Part shown: piece after piece, positions 1 to 8,239 of the stretch
How the letters are laid out: the number at the start of each line of letters is the position of its first letter
Numbering within the stretch: the first letter of the stretch is position 1
Assembly: GCF_004340785.1 (NCBI RefSeq)
Contig: NZ_SLXS01000002.1
Span: forward strand, 186,001-250,000
Source of the DNA: Tumebacillus sp. BK434
GTDB lineage: Bacteria; Bacillota; Bacilli; Tumebacillales; Tumebacillaceae
Length of the DNA: 64,000 bases
Direction of reading: 5' to 3'
Notes under the pieces: model-generated
Told to the model about the DNA's origin: nothing
The model's input: only the letters and a program-made list of their open reading frames with translations
Database searches by the model: none
Position numbers and translations under genes: made by a program

Positions 1-1131
1 ACCGTCGGCGCAATGGTCATGTCTTCCGCGTATGACCTGATCACCCTGTTTGTCGGTCTCGAACTGCTCTCCATCTCGTCGTACGTGCTCGTCGCGATCC
101 GCCGCGATGCGAAAGGCGGCGAAGGGGCGATGAAATACCTCGTCATGGGTTCGATCGCCACAGCGTTCGCACTGTACGGGATGTCCTTCCTGTACGGCGT
201 GACCGGTCAGACCAACATCGCGCAGGCTTCGCAGATGATCGCGCAGATGTGGATCGAGTTCAAGCCGCTGATCGTGCTCGGCTTCCTGCTGATGACGATC
301 GGCTTTGGGGCCAAGATCGCCTTGGTGCCGTTCCACATGTGGGCGCCGGACACATATGAAGGCGCTCCGAACCCGATCACCGCGTTCCTGTCTGTCGTCT
401 CGAAAGCAGCCGGCTTCGCGCTGGTGCTGCGCGTGTTCATCTGGGCGTTTGGCCCGGAGTTCAACGAGATCTACATGTACCTCGCGATCCTCGCCGGCCT
501 GACCATGGTCATCGGGAACATCGCGGCGCTGGTACAAAAGAACATCAAGCGCCTGCTCGCCTACTCCTCGGTCGCACAAGCCGGTTACCTGCTGATCCCG
601 CTCGCGGTGCTCGGCGCCGGCAACGCGCAGGAGAACATCTGGCTGGCGTTTGGCGAAGTCACTTTCTACCTGACCGCCTACCTGTTCATGACGATGGGCG
701 CGTTCGCCATCCTGACCAACGTGACGCGCGCAGCGGGCAACGAGTCCTTGGAAGCGTTCCGCGGCCTCTACAAGCGCTCCCCGTTCCAAGCGGTGGCGAT
801 GTCCGTGTTCATCCTGTCCATGGCGGGGATGCCGATCACCGCCGGCTTCTTTGGGAAGTTCTACATCTTCCTCGGCGCGATCAATACCCAGATGTACTGG
901 CTGGCTGCTTTGCTCTTCGTCACGTCGGCCATCGCGTTCTACTACTACTTCGGTGTGCTCCGTGCGATGTTCATGAAAGAGAGCGAAGCACCGGTCACCG
1001 AACAAAAACTGGCGCTGCCGTGGTCGCTGGGCCTGATCGCCGGCGTCGGCCTGATCGGGACGATCATCCTCGGCGTGCTGCCAAACCTGTACCTCGATGT
1101 GCTCAACGGGCTGAACTGGTTCGGGATGTAA
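1..1131 (+). CDS. nuoN: NADH-quinone oxidoreductase subunit N (5'-truncated by window edge)
   Basis: The reading frame is open to the first base, so the gene begins outside the window; about 377 residues of a subunit usually near 480–500 aa are present. NuoN is one of the antiporter-like membrane subunits of respiratory complex I, thought to help couple quinone reduction to proton pumping. Visible signs are a string of hydrophobic helices, the stretch GLELLSISSYVL near the start, lysines inside helices (GFGAKIALVPFHMWAPDTYEG) and KNIKRLLAYSSVAQAGY, all typical of NuoN/Mrp-type subunits. It is the last gene of its operon, since a strong terminator follows. Confidence 0.95.
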   Translation, partial: TVGAMVMSSAYDLITLFVGLELLSISSYVLVAIRRDAKGGEGAMKYLVMGSIATAFALYGMSFLYGVTGQTNIAQASQMIAQMWIEFKPLIVLGFLLMTIGFGAKIALVPFHMWAPDTYEGAPNPITAFLSVVSKAAGFALVLRVFIWAFGPEFNEIYMYLAILAGLTMVIGNIAALVQKNIKRLLAYSSVAQAGYLLIPLAVLGAGNAQENIWLAFGEVTFYLTAYLFMTMGAFAILTNVTRAAGNESLEAFRGLYKRSPFQAVAMSVFILSMAGMPITAGFFGKFYIFLGAINTQMYWLAALLFVTSAIAFYYYFGVLRAMFMKESEAPVTEQKLALPWSLGLIAGVGLIGTIILGVLPNLYLDVLNGLNWFGM

Positions 1132-1158
1132 ACTGAGCTGAACAATTGTCAACAAACG

Positions 1159-1196
1159 CAAGACTCCGGGACTTTAGTCTCGGAGTCTTTTTGCGT
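1159..1196 (+). terminator. Rho-independent terminator after nuoN
   Basis: The inverted repeat AGACTCCG/CGGAGTCT has a 12-nt loop and is followed by five T. It closes the nuo operon. Confidence 0.9.
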
Positions 1197-1245
1197 CAAT
1201 TATGGTACGATGTTACGAGATGTGAAGAGAGGCGGGGGATGTGCC

Positions 1246-1494
1246 GTGTATTTTGGCTCCCAAGAGACTGGGATGGGCTGGATGTCCCTGTTCAATCTGG
1301 CCTTTTTGTTGTTTGGCGTGCTGATCGCCTGGTATGCGCTGCAAGTCGTGCGCTGGGATGTGTTTCTCAAGGATGCGAAAGGGCGTCCTGCTGCCGTCCT
1401 GCGCCTGCTGCTGTCCATTTTGCTCGGCTATCAGCTGGCGAAGTTCGCCAATGAATACATGATGTCCACGATGATGCTCAAGCAAATCTTCTAA
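1246..1494 (+). CDS. ywzB: YwzB family (DUF1146) small membrane protein
   Basis: A small protein of 82 aa with two hydrophobic segments separated by a short charged loop (around WDVFLKD). The size, topology and position directly upstream of ywmB–murA match YwzB/DUF1146, whose function is not established. I chose the GTG at 1246 because a purine-rich Shine-Dalgarno (GAGGCGGGGG) lies just upstream; an in-frame ATG at 1273 is an alternative and an ATG at 1210 has no good ribosome site. Confidence 0.75.
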   Translation: MYFGSQETGMGWMSLFNLAFLLFGVLIAWYALQVVRWDVFLKDAKGRPAAVLRLLLSILLGYQLAKFANEYMMSTMMLKQIF

Positions 1495-1579
1495 ACTATT
1501 TTTCTAGCAACTCGTATATCCTCGCCCTGATGCGGTCAGAATGGGTAACATCCATTCGACGGGCAGGGAGAGAGAGACG

Positions 1580-2338
1580 ATGAAGAAAATTGGGATTCTC
1601 GGTATCATCTGTTGTTTGATCGCAGCAGCATTCAGTTTGTTTTCCGCGCGCGAGACGATCGCGGAGAAGGCCGACACCGGCGCTTTTTTGAACATGGCGT
1701 TCGCCGAGACCGGCGCGGACGTGGAAGGCTGGCAGGTGCACAACTGGTCGGCGCTCGACAAGGAATACAAGTCGGCCGATGACCTGAAAGCGCTGGGCTT
1801 GAGCTTGAACAAGACGTTCGCCATCCAGCAGGCGCAGGAGTCGGTGCAGGCACAAGGCGACCAGGCGTCCTTCACTTTGCGCGGCAAGTGGCAGAACGGC
1901 GCCGCAGCCCAACTGACGCTGACTTCGATGAAATTCCAGAATCACGCTCCCCAGACGGTGCTCGTGCTGCGCGTGGAACGCGACGCAAAAGATCTCGGCG
2001 ACTACGCGGCTGCGATCAAGCGTGTCAGCGAAACGGCGAAGCTGGCGAACACCACCCCACAAATTAGCACTTGTATCAAAGGTTTGCGTGCTGATAAAAT
2101 GGATAACGTTGCACGAAACTCAATGGTCAAAGCTGTGTTTCAAGAAGTGAAGGCCAAAGAGATCGAAGGAGTTCGCTCCGAACTGGTAACCTCTGTATCC
2201 GGATACTCTCCTCTCACAAAGGATTACATAGTCACCAATGGGAACAAGATGAACCTGCAAGTCGCAGCGCATTTTGACGAGACGCTCGGCAAGACGCGCG
2301 TGCTGGTAGGAACGCCGATCGTGACCATTGAGTATTAA
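1580..2338 (+). CDS. ywmB: YwmB family secreted/anchored protein (DUF1779, TATA-box-binding-like fold)
   Basis: 252 aa with an N-terminal signal or anchor segment ([17 protein letters not shown]). The segment QISTCIKG in the C-terminal half and the location between ywzB and murA identify it as YwmB. The family is described structurally as TBP-like, but its cellular role is unknown. The start at 1580 follows GGGAGAGAGAG by a normal distance; the longer in-frame extension lacks a ribosome site. It is probably co-transcribed with murA, 41 bases downstream. Confidence 0.85.
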   Translation: MKKIGILGIICCLIAAAFSLFSARETIAEKADTGAFLNMAFAETGADVEGWQVHNWSALDKEYKSADDLKALGLSLNKTFAIQQAQESVQAQGDQASFTLRGKWQNGAAAQLTLTSMKFQNHAPQTVLVLRVERDAKDLGDYAAAIKRVSETAKLANTTPQISTCIKGLRADKMDNVARNSMVKAVFQEVKAKEIEGVRSELVTSVSGYSPLTKDYIVTNGNKMNLQVAAHFDETLGKTRVLVGTPIVTIEY

Positions 2339-2379
2339 GGGCTAGCTGCCTCGCCCTGCCTGTGGAGGTATATTACAAC

Positions 2380-3690
2380 ATGGCTAAGATTGTCGTACAG
2401 GGCGGACAACGCCTCATGGGCACTGTAAAAGTTCACGGCGCGAAGAACGCCGTATTGCCGATAATCGCCGCATCCCTGCTCGGGAGCAAAGGCGAAAGTA
2501 TTTTGGAAGAAGTTCCGAATCTCTCCGACGTGGGGAACATCTGCGCACTGCTGGAGTCGCTTGGCGTGGAGACCGGCGAGGAAGGACCCGGGCTCTTGCG
2601 CCTGAATGCGGAACTGGTCACAACAACGGAAGCACCGGCCGAACTCGTTCGGAAACTGCGGGCTTCTTTTCTTGTCCTTGGGCCGCTGCTCGGCCGCTTT
2701 GGCCGGGCGCGCGTCTCGATGCCGGGCGGTTGCTCGATCGGGGAGCGCAAGGTCGATCTGCATATCAAAGGTTTCGAAGCGATGGGCGCAATCGTCGAAC
2801 AGGGCGAATCGTACATCGAAGCGGTCGCGCCGGGCGGTCGCCTGCAAGGGGCGACGATCTACCTCGACTTCGCATCGGTTGGTGCGACGCAAAACATCAT
2901 GATGGCGGCCGTGCTGGCGGAAGGCAAGACGATCATCGAAAATGCGGCCAAGGAGCCGGAGATCGTCGATCTCGCCAACTACCTGAACAAGATGGGCGCT
3001 GATGTGCGCGGCGCGGGCACCGACACGATCCGCATCAACGGCGTTGAGGAGATGCAGGGCGCAGAGCACATGATCATCCCGGACCGCATCGAAGCGGGCA
3101 CCTTCCTGGTGGCGGCTGCGATCTCCGGCGGTGACGTGTTTGTCGAAGGGGCGATCTCGCACCATCTGGCGCCGTTGATCGCCAAGCTGAAAGAGGCGGG
3201 CGCGACGGTGATCGACGATGTGACCGGCGTGCGTGTCAAGGCGGAAGGGCCGTTGCGTCCGCTGGAAGTGAAGACGCTGGTCTATCCGGGCTTCCCGACC
3301 GATTTGCAGGCGCAGATGATGTCCCTGTTGACGGTGATTCCGGGGACGTCGTACGTGACGGAGACGGTGTTTGAGAACCGCTTCATGCATGTGGCGGAGC
3401 TGCGCCGCATGGGGGCGGACATCAAGGTCAAGGGCCGCACGGCTGTCGTCAACGGCGTCGAGCAGTTGCACGGAGCGAAGGTGACTTCGACCGACCTGCG
3501 CGCAGGCGCGTGCCTGATTCTCGCCGGTCTGGTCGCGAAAGGGCACACCGAGATCCACGGCGTGCATCACATCGACCGCGGCTACGTCGACATCGTGCAG
3601 AAGTTCGCCGACCTTGGCGCACAGATCGAGCGCGTGGAGATCGAAGAAGTGAAAGCGGAAGAGCAGGCGCTGGGTCAAGCGTACCTGTAA
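2380..3690 (+). CDS. murA: UDP-N-acetylglucosamine 1-carboxyvinyltransferase MurA (MurAA type)
   Basis: 436 aa, full length. It transfers enolpyruvate from PEP to UDP-GlcNAc, the first committed cytoplasmic step of peptidoglycan synthesis. Lys22-Asn23 occurs in GAKNAVLP and the catalytic cysteine is Cys118 in [15 protein letters not shown], so it is expected to be sensitive to fosfomycin. [11 protein letters not shown] near the C terminus is also typical. The ATG at 2380 has GGAGGT about ten bases upstream. The place between ywmB and spoIID is that of B. subtilis murAA rather than the second copy murAB. Confidence 0.97.
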   Translation: MAKIVVQGGQRLMGTVKVHGAKNAVLPIIAASLLGSKGESILEEVPNLSDVGNICALLESLGVETGEEGPGLLRLNAELVTTTEAPAELVRKLRASFLVLGPLLGRFGRARVSMPGGCSIGERKVDLHIKGFEAMGAIVEQGESYIEAVAPGGRLQGATIYLDFASVGATQNIMMAAVLAEGKTIIENAAKEPEIVDLANYLNKMGADVRGAGTDTIRINGVEEMQGAEHMIIPDRIEAGTFLVAAAISGGDVFVEGAISHHLAPLIAKLKEAGATVIDDVTGVRVKAEGPLRPLEVKTLVYPGFPTDLQAQMMSLLTVIPGTSYVTETVFENRFMHVAELRRMGADIKVKGRTAVVNGVEQLHGAKVTSTDLRAGACLILAGLVAKGHTEIHGVHHIDRGYVDIVQKFADLGAQIERVEIEEVKAEEQALGQAYL

Positions 3691-3718
3691 GCGCATGTTC
3701 GAACTGAAAAATGAGACA

Positions 3719-3747
3719 GGCGGCCTCGCGATAGGCCGTCTTTTTTT
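3719..3747 (+). terminator. Terminator after murA
   Basis: GGCGGCCT pairs with AGGCCGTC (one G·U) around a 6-nt loop and is followed by seven T. Confidence 0.85.
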
Positions 3748-3798
3748 GCGTTTGATTGGGGAAGGCTAGGGGGAACTGGCAAAGGAGGGAACTCTGCG

Positions 3799-5520
3799 AT
3801 GCAATCCCCGTTCTTGAGAGAAAGGTGGGTGCAGACCCCGTACGGGAGTGAACTGCACCTTTCTTTGCGAAGCTATGAGTTTATGGAGGAGATGGGCGCG
3901 GAGCTCGGCGCGGGCGAGACCCGCAACGATCGGCTGCGCGGCACGATCCTGCAATATGTGCAGAAGAAGTATCCCGGGTCGAATGCGAAAGCGGTGCGCG
4001 TGTTTCTCGGCACGATGCTGGTGGCGACGCTGTCGTTGCCGTCGATGGCGGAGACGGGCAGTAAAAGCGCGTATGCGGCGGCGGCGATCGCTCTGTTTGT
4101 GAACGGCAAAGTGATCGCAGGCGGGCCGCCCTTTTTACAGCAGAACCGGGTGATGGTGCCGCTGCGGGTGACCGCGGAGGGATTGGGCGCGACGGTGACC
4201 TGGGATGCGGCGGCGCAGCGGGCGGTGGTGCGGCACGGGGTCAACCGGATCGTGCTGTCCAGCAACACGACGGCCGCCGTGGTCAACGGGCGCTCAGTGA
4301 CTTTGGAGGCGCCGGCGGTGATCGTCGGGGATGTGATGTATGTACCGGTGCGATTCCTCTCGGAGTCGCTGCAGGCGAAAGTGGCGTGGGACCCGTTCCG
4401 CCCGGCAGTAGTCGTGTCCAACCGGCCGACCCGCGTCCATGAGGTGGCCAGCGGCGACACGCTGTGGCAACTCTCCCGTGCCTACAAGACGACGGCGACA
4501 GACATCCTGCAGCTAAACGGCATGTCCGACCCGACCCTGTACCCCGGCGAGCAGCTCCTGATCCCAATCCCGGCGACCACCTGTATCGTCCAATCGGGGG
4601 ACACGCTCTGGAAACTGGCGCAGGCGAACGGCGTAACAGTCGACGCCATACGCGCGGAGAACGGGCTGACCACCGACGCGTTGTACATCGGTCAGGTGTT
4701 GACCATCCCGCAAGCGGGAGTCCAACTGCCTCCTATTATGGTGCCTCCAGCACCGTCGTCAGGAACCACAGGAGGCACAACAGGAGGCACAACAGGAGGC
4801 ACAACAGGAGGCACAACAGGAGGCACAACAACTCCCGCCACCGGCGAGTACATCGTGCGGTCCGGCGACACGCTCTGGGGCCTTGCCGCGCGCTACAACA
4901 CCACGGTCGCCGCCTTGCGCAGCTTGAACAGCCTGACCAGCGATGCTTTGCGCGTCGGGCAGCGCCTGCTCGTGCCGAACTACTCGCCGCCACCGCCGCT
5001 GCCGGCGGAGTCGTGGCTTTCGCAGATGGAGCCGGCGATCGCCGAGCAGCTGACCAAGCCCGGCTTCGTCTTCCCGTTTCCGCAGAAAGGCTCCTACGAC
5101 CCGTTCCGCGACACGTGGGGCGAATCGCGTGCCTACAATCCGGACGGCACGGCGGTGCGCGCCCACGAAGGCACCGACATCATGGCGCCAAAAGGCACCC
5201 CGGTCGTCTCTGTCGGCGGAGGAGTGATCACCAACTACGGCTGGAACGAGCTCGGCGGCTGGCGCGTCACGATCCGCCTCGACAACTCGCAGTACAGCGT
5301 CTACTACGCCCACCTCGACCGTTACGCCCCCGGCCTCGCCAACGGCTTGCGCGTCGCACCGGGACAGCTGCTCGGCTATGTCGGCAGCACCGGCTACGGT
5401 CCGGTCGGCACCGAGGACCAATTCGTCCCGCACCTGCATTTCGGCCTCTACGACAACGCGACCGGCTTCGAAGCCCGCAACGCCTACCAGATCCTCAAAT
5501 ACTGGGAAGCCCGCCACTAG
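3799..5520 (+). CDS. Stalk-domain, triple-LysM, M23 peptidase (cell-wall endopeptidase)
   Basis: 573 aa modular wall enzyme. Residues about 1–65 are charged and look cytoplasmic, followed by a hydrophobic segment (VFLGTMLVATLSLPSMA). Then come a copper-amine-oxidase-N-like stalk domain (about 95–205, with VMVPLRVTAEGLGATVTWD), two LysM domains (SGDTLWQL and SGDTLWKL), a GTT-rich linker, a third LysM (SGDTLWGL) and a C-terminal M23 domain with zinc ligands in HEGTD and HLHFGLYD. LysM modules bind N-acetylglucosamine polymers and M23 enzymes cut peptide cross-links. It lies between murA and spoIID, where a role in wall or septum remodelling is plausible but unproven. The long stretch before the hydrophobic segment is unusual; a later start cannot be excluded. 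Confidence 0.85.
   Translation: MQSPFLRERWVQTPYGSELHLSLRSYEFMEEMGAELGAGETRNDRLRGTILQYVQKKYPGSNAKAVRVFLGTMLVATLSLPSMAETGSKSAYAAAAIALFVNGKVIAGGPPFLQQNRVMVPLRVTAEGLGATVTWDAAAQRAVVRHGVNRIVLSSNTTAAVVNGRSVTLEAPAVIVGDVMYVPVRFLSESLQAKVAWDPFRPAVVVSNRPTRVHEVASGDTLWQLSRAYKTTATDILQLNGMSDPTLYPGEQLLIPIPATTCIVQSGDTLWKLAQANGVTVDAIRAENGLTTDALYIGQVLTIPQAGVQLPPIMVPPAPSSGTTGGTTGGTTGGTTGGTTGGTTTPATGEYIVRSGDTLWGLAARYNTTVAALRSLNSLTSDALRVGQRLLVPNYSPPPPLPAESWLSQMEPAIAEQLTKPGFVFPFPQKGSYDPFRDTWGESRAYNPDGTAVRAHEGTDIMAPKGTPVVSVGGGVITNYGWNELGGWRVTIRLDNSQYSVYYAHLDRYAPGLANGLRVAPGQLLGYVGSTGYGPVGTEDQFVPHLHFGLYDNATGFEARNAYQILKYWEARH
4771..4830 (+). repeat. 12-bp tandem repeat, five copies, inside the LysM linker
   Basis: GGAGGCACAACA is repeated five times without a mismatch, after a degenerate partial copy at about 4762–4770. 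It encodes a Gly-Thr-Thr-Gly linker. The unit is a multiple of three, so copy-number changes would alter linker length without breaking the frame. Confidence 0.95.
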
Positions 5521-5537
5521 CAGCGGGCTTCTTTTTT
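5506..5537 (+). terminator. Terminator overlapping the M23 gene stop codon
   Basis: GAAGCCCGC/GCGGGCTTC surround the TAG stop codon and are followed by six T, so the left arm lies in coding sequence. Confidence 0.85.
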
Positions 5538-5540
5538 CGA

Positions 5541-5570
5541 TCATATCACTTCCATCCCTCTCATATGCTT
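5541..5570 (+). promoter_or_regulatory. Candidate sigma-E promoter of spoIID
   Basis: TCATAT (5541–5546), 15 bases, then CATATGCTT (5562–5570) resembles the sigma-E pattern. The bases CCCTCTCATAT recur at the candidate spoIIID promoter. spoIID is a sigma-E gene in B. subtilis. Confidence 0.45.
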
Positions 5571-5617
5571 TCATAGAGTTTCAAGCAGCATACGAAGAAA
5601 TGGAGGCCCTCCCACAC

Positions 5618-6640
5618 ATGAAAAAAAACGTCCTAGCCATCCTCGCACTGATCCTCTCCGTGCTCGTGGTGACCATCCTGCTGCCGGCCGCCCTGATCGC
5701 CGTCTGGCCGGACAAAGACCCGGCCAAAACGCCTGCGCACAGCACCCTCGTCGAACTCGACATCGCGCCGGACGACCCCACCGTCGACGTCTACGTCAGC
5801 GCGCAGAAGAAAGTGGTCACCATGCCACTCGAAGCTTACGTGCGCGGCGTCGTCGCCGCCGAGATGCCCGTCCATTTCGAAGCGGAGGCGCTGAAGGCGC
5901 AAGCGGTCGCCGCCCGCACCTACATCGTGCGCCGCATGGCGAACGGCAAGAAATCGGAGCTGCACCCGCCGGCCGACGTCTCGGACGACCACAACGAAGG
6001 CCAGGCCTACTCCGGGGAAGACAAGCTGAAAACGCGCTGGGGCGCGAAAGACTATCCAAAGAACCTCTCCAAGATCAACGCCGCCGTCAACGCCACCAAA
6101 GGCCAGATCGCGCTCTACGACGGCAAGCCGATCGAAGCCCTGTTCTTCTCCACCTCCAGCGGCAAGACGGAAAACTCGGAAGACTACTGGGGCAGCACCG
6201 TCCCCTATCTGCGCTCCGTCGACTCGCCGTGGGACGCTCAATCGGACAAGTTCACCGCCACTCAAGACATCCCGCTCAGCGAGTTCTACCAGAAGCTCGG
6301 CCTGCAGGCGATCCCGGCGGCCAGCATCGGCAGCCTGATCAAGCCGCTCGAACGCTCCGCCACCGAGCACATCAAAAAGATCCAGGTTGGCGACAAGATG
6401 TTTAGCGGACCGGACTTCCGCGGCAAGCTGGGCTTGCGCTCCACCCTGTTCACCTGGCAGGTCAACGCGGCGTCCGGCACGATCTCCTTTTTCACCAAAG
6501 GCTACGGCCACGGCGTCGGCCTCTCCCAATACGGCGCCAACGGCATGGCGCAGGACGGAAAGCGGTGGGACGAGATCGTCCGCCACTACTACCAGGGCGT
6601 GACGCTCGGCCAAGTGTCTGCGGTGCTGCAAAAGGATTAG
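5618..6640 (+). CDS. spoIID: Stage II sporulation protein D, peptidoglycan lytic transglycosylase
   Basis: 340 aa, one N-terminal membrane segment (NVLAILALILSVLVVTILLPAA). SpoIID is the glycan-cutting enzyme of the DMP complex (SpoIID–SpoIIM–SpoIIP) that remodels septal wall during engulfment. Family marks are VVAAEMP (with the glutamate reported as catalytic in SpoIID), AVAARTY, FSTSSGKTENSEDYWG and the C-terminal GYGHGVGLSQYGANGMA. The ATG at 5618 follows TGGAGG by eleven bases; the longer open frame upstream overlaps the preceding gene and is not used. Confidence 0.95.
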   Translation: MKKNVLAILALILSVLVVTILLPAALIAVWPDKDPAKTPAHSTLVELDIAPDDPTVDVYVSAQKKVVTMPLEAYVRGVVAAEMPVHFEAEALKAQAVAARTYIVRRMANGKKSELHPPADVSDDHNEGQAYSGEDKLKTRWGAKDYPKNLSKINAAVNATKGQIALYDGKPIEALFFSTSSGKTENSEDYWGSTVPYLRSVDSPWDAQSDKFTATQDIPLSEFYQKLGLQAIPAASIGSLIKPLERSATEHIKKIQVGDKMFSGPDFRGKLGLRSTLFTWQVNAASGTISFFTKGYGHGVGLSQYGANGMAQDGKRWDEIVRHYYQGVTLGQVSAVLQKD

Positions 6641-6696
6641 CGTGCGCAACCGGGCCGGTTTTTATGAAAAAAATTTGCAATCCCTCAGCCAGCGAT

Positions 6697-6726
6697 GTAT
6701 ATGACCCTTTCAAACGGTCGAGAATG
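6697..6726 (+). promoter_or_regulatory. Candidate sigma-F promoter of spoIIQ
   Basis: GTATA (6697–6701), a 15-base spacer, then GTCGAGAATG (6717–6726). This fits the forespore sigma-F consensus (GYATA, 15 bases, GGnnAnAnTn) with one mismatch. spoIIQ is a classical sigma-F gene. Confidence 0.6.
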
Positions 6727-6745
6727 TGCTACTGAGGTGATGATA

Positions 6746-7636
6746 ATGAATAACGAAAACAAACAACAAGAGAAAAAAGAAACCCGCAATTCTGCACCGC
6801 AAACGAAATCCTTTTGGGGCAAACGCTGGACGTTCCCGGTGATCTATCTCGCAGCTTCCGTCCTCATCGTTGGTTTGATGTACGCAAAAAGCCAGGACGC
6901 AGCTCCGTACGAGATCGAGAAGCAAAACACCGGCGAACAGGCAGGCCCGGTGCTCCCGTCTGACAAGGCGGCCACTCCGGCCAACTCCGTGCCGAGCTTC
7001 GTCTGGCCGGTCGGCGACGGCGGCGAAGACGCTGCGCTTTCGCTCGACTTCTTCAAAGACGCCGGCTCCGTAGAAGAAAACGCGATGGCTGTCGTCTCCT
7101 ACGAATCGACCTTCACTCCGCATGAAGGCGTCGACATCGGTCTGAAGAGCGATGCGCCGTTCACCGTCGTCGCAGCGGCGATGGGCACCGTCAAGGCGGT
7201 CAAAGAAGATCCGCTGATGGGCTACACCGTGGAGATCGAGCACGGCAACGGCTACTCCACCTACTACGCATCCTTGTCCAAAGTCGAAGTCAAAGCAGGC
7301 ACGAAAGTGATCTCCGGCCAGCCGATCGCGAAGTCGGGCAACAACCGCTTCGAGAAGGAAGAGAAGAACCACCTGCACTTCGAGCTGCGCAAAGACGGCG
7401 TGGCGATCGACCCGAACGGCACCTTGCCGAAGAAGCCGTCTGCCTATGAAACCTCGAAGAAAAACGGCGCGACCACACCGAACAGCGGAACCGCTCCCGC
7501 TGAAAAAGCGGACGAGAAGAAAGATGCGGCCAAGACGGAAGAGCCGAAAGACGCGCAGAAGACAGACGCTGACACCAAGCCGGCCGGCGAGAAGCAAGAC
7601 GCTTCGAAGTCTGACGCTGACAAAGCTGCCGAATAA
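6746..7636 (+). CDS. spoIIQ: SpoIIQ-like forespore M23/LytM membrane protein
   Basis: 296 aa: cytoplasmic tail, one membrane helix (about 28–46), a LytM/M23 domain (about 85–220) and a long Lys/Glu/Ala-rich tail. SpoIIQ forms the engulfment ratchet and intercellular channel with SpoIIIAH. In B. subtilis SpoIIQ the LytM site is degenerate; here His126 and Asp130 (HEGVD) and His209/His211 (HLH) are all present, although the usual active-site histidine of YYAHL is serine (YYASL). The start at 6746 is spaced eight bases from GAGG; an ATG at 6740 is too close. It sits directly between spoIID and spoIIID, as in other Bacillales. Confidence 0.88.
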   Translation: MNNENKQQEKKETRNSAPQTKSFWGKRWTFPVIYLAASVLIVGLMYAKSQDAAPYEIEKQNTGEQAGPVLPSDKAATPANSVPSFVWPVGDGGEDAALSLDFFKDAGSVEENAMAVVSYESTFTPHEGVDIGLKSDAPFTVVAAAMGTVKAVKEDPLMGYTVEIEHGNGYSTYYASLSKVEVKAGTKVISGQPIAKSGNNRFEKEEKNHLHFELRKDGVAIDPNGTLPKKPSAYETSKKNGATTPNSGTAPAEKADEKKDAAKTEEPKDAQKTDADTKPAGEKQDASKSDADKAAE

Positions 7637-7649
7637 GCGTGACCCCCGG

Positions 7650-7679
7650 ACCGCTCCTGAACACAGGAGCGGTTTTTTT
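7650..7679 (+). terminator. Terminator after spoIIQ
   Basis: Perfect ten-base stem ACCGCTCCTG/CAGGAGCGGT with a 4-nt loop and seven T. Confidence 0.93.
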
Positions 7680-7763
7680 ATACTCTACTCGAAAAAGAAA
7701 AAGTAAGATAGAGAGAGATAATCGGTGCAAACAAGCTGTCAGGGCTCGACAAGCCGTAATTTT

Positions 7764-7793
7764 GGAATATGCTCTTCCCCCTCTCATATACAT
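7764..7793 (+). promoter_or_regulatory. Candidate sigma-E promoter of spoIIID
   Basis: GGAATAT (7764–7770), 14 bases, CATATACAT (7785–7793) fits the mother-cell sigma-E pattern (ATATT, 14 bases, CATACA-T). spoIIID is a known sigma-E gene. Confidence 0.55.
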
Positions 7794-7832
7794 GTTATCA
7801 GACAATCCGATGAACATGGGGAGGCGAGGGGA

Positions 7833-8141
7833 TTGCACGATTACATCAAAGAACGTACCCTGAAAATCGGCGAGTACATCGTGGAAACGAAAAACACGGT
7901 CCGTACGATCGCGCGAGAATTCGGGGTCTCCAAAAGCACCGTGCATAAAGACCTTACCGAACGGCTGCCCGAGATTAATCCTGACTTGGCCAATCGAGTA
8001 AAAGAGATCTTGGAATACCACAAATCCATCCGGCATCTGCGGGGAGGAGAGGCAACGAAAAAGAAGTACCGCAAGGACGAAACAAAGCGAAAAGTGGCGA
8101 AAAATCTGCAAGCTGAAAGAGGAGTCTCGACCCCGATGTAG
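7833..8141 (+). CDS. spoIIID: SpoIIID mother-cell transcription factor
   Basis: 102 aa DNA-binding protein that activates or represses mother-cell genes between sigma-E and sigma-K. The sequence is almost that of B. subtilis: HDYIKERTLKIGEYI, a helix-turn-helix around REFGVSKSTVHKDLTERL and the basic KSIRHLRGGEATKKKY. Homology fixes the start at a TTG (7833), preceded by the purine-rich stretch GGGGAGGCGAGGGGA; no ATG fits. The tail after KKYRKDE is longer than usual. Confidence 0.96.
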   Translation: MHDYIKERTLKIGEYIVETKNTVRTIAREFGVSKSTVHKDLTERLPEINPDLANRVKEILEYHKSIRHLRGGEATKKKYRKDETKRKVAKNLQAERGVSTPM

Positions 8142-8239
8142 AAGTTATTAGGGCGATTTCTCTGTAATTCTTCGAGACACCGAGCATGAGATTTCGCTGT
8201 TTCCATGAGTTAGATGGGGCTAAGGAGGAACTCTCACGC

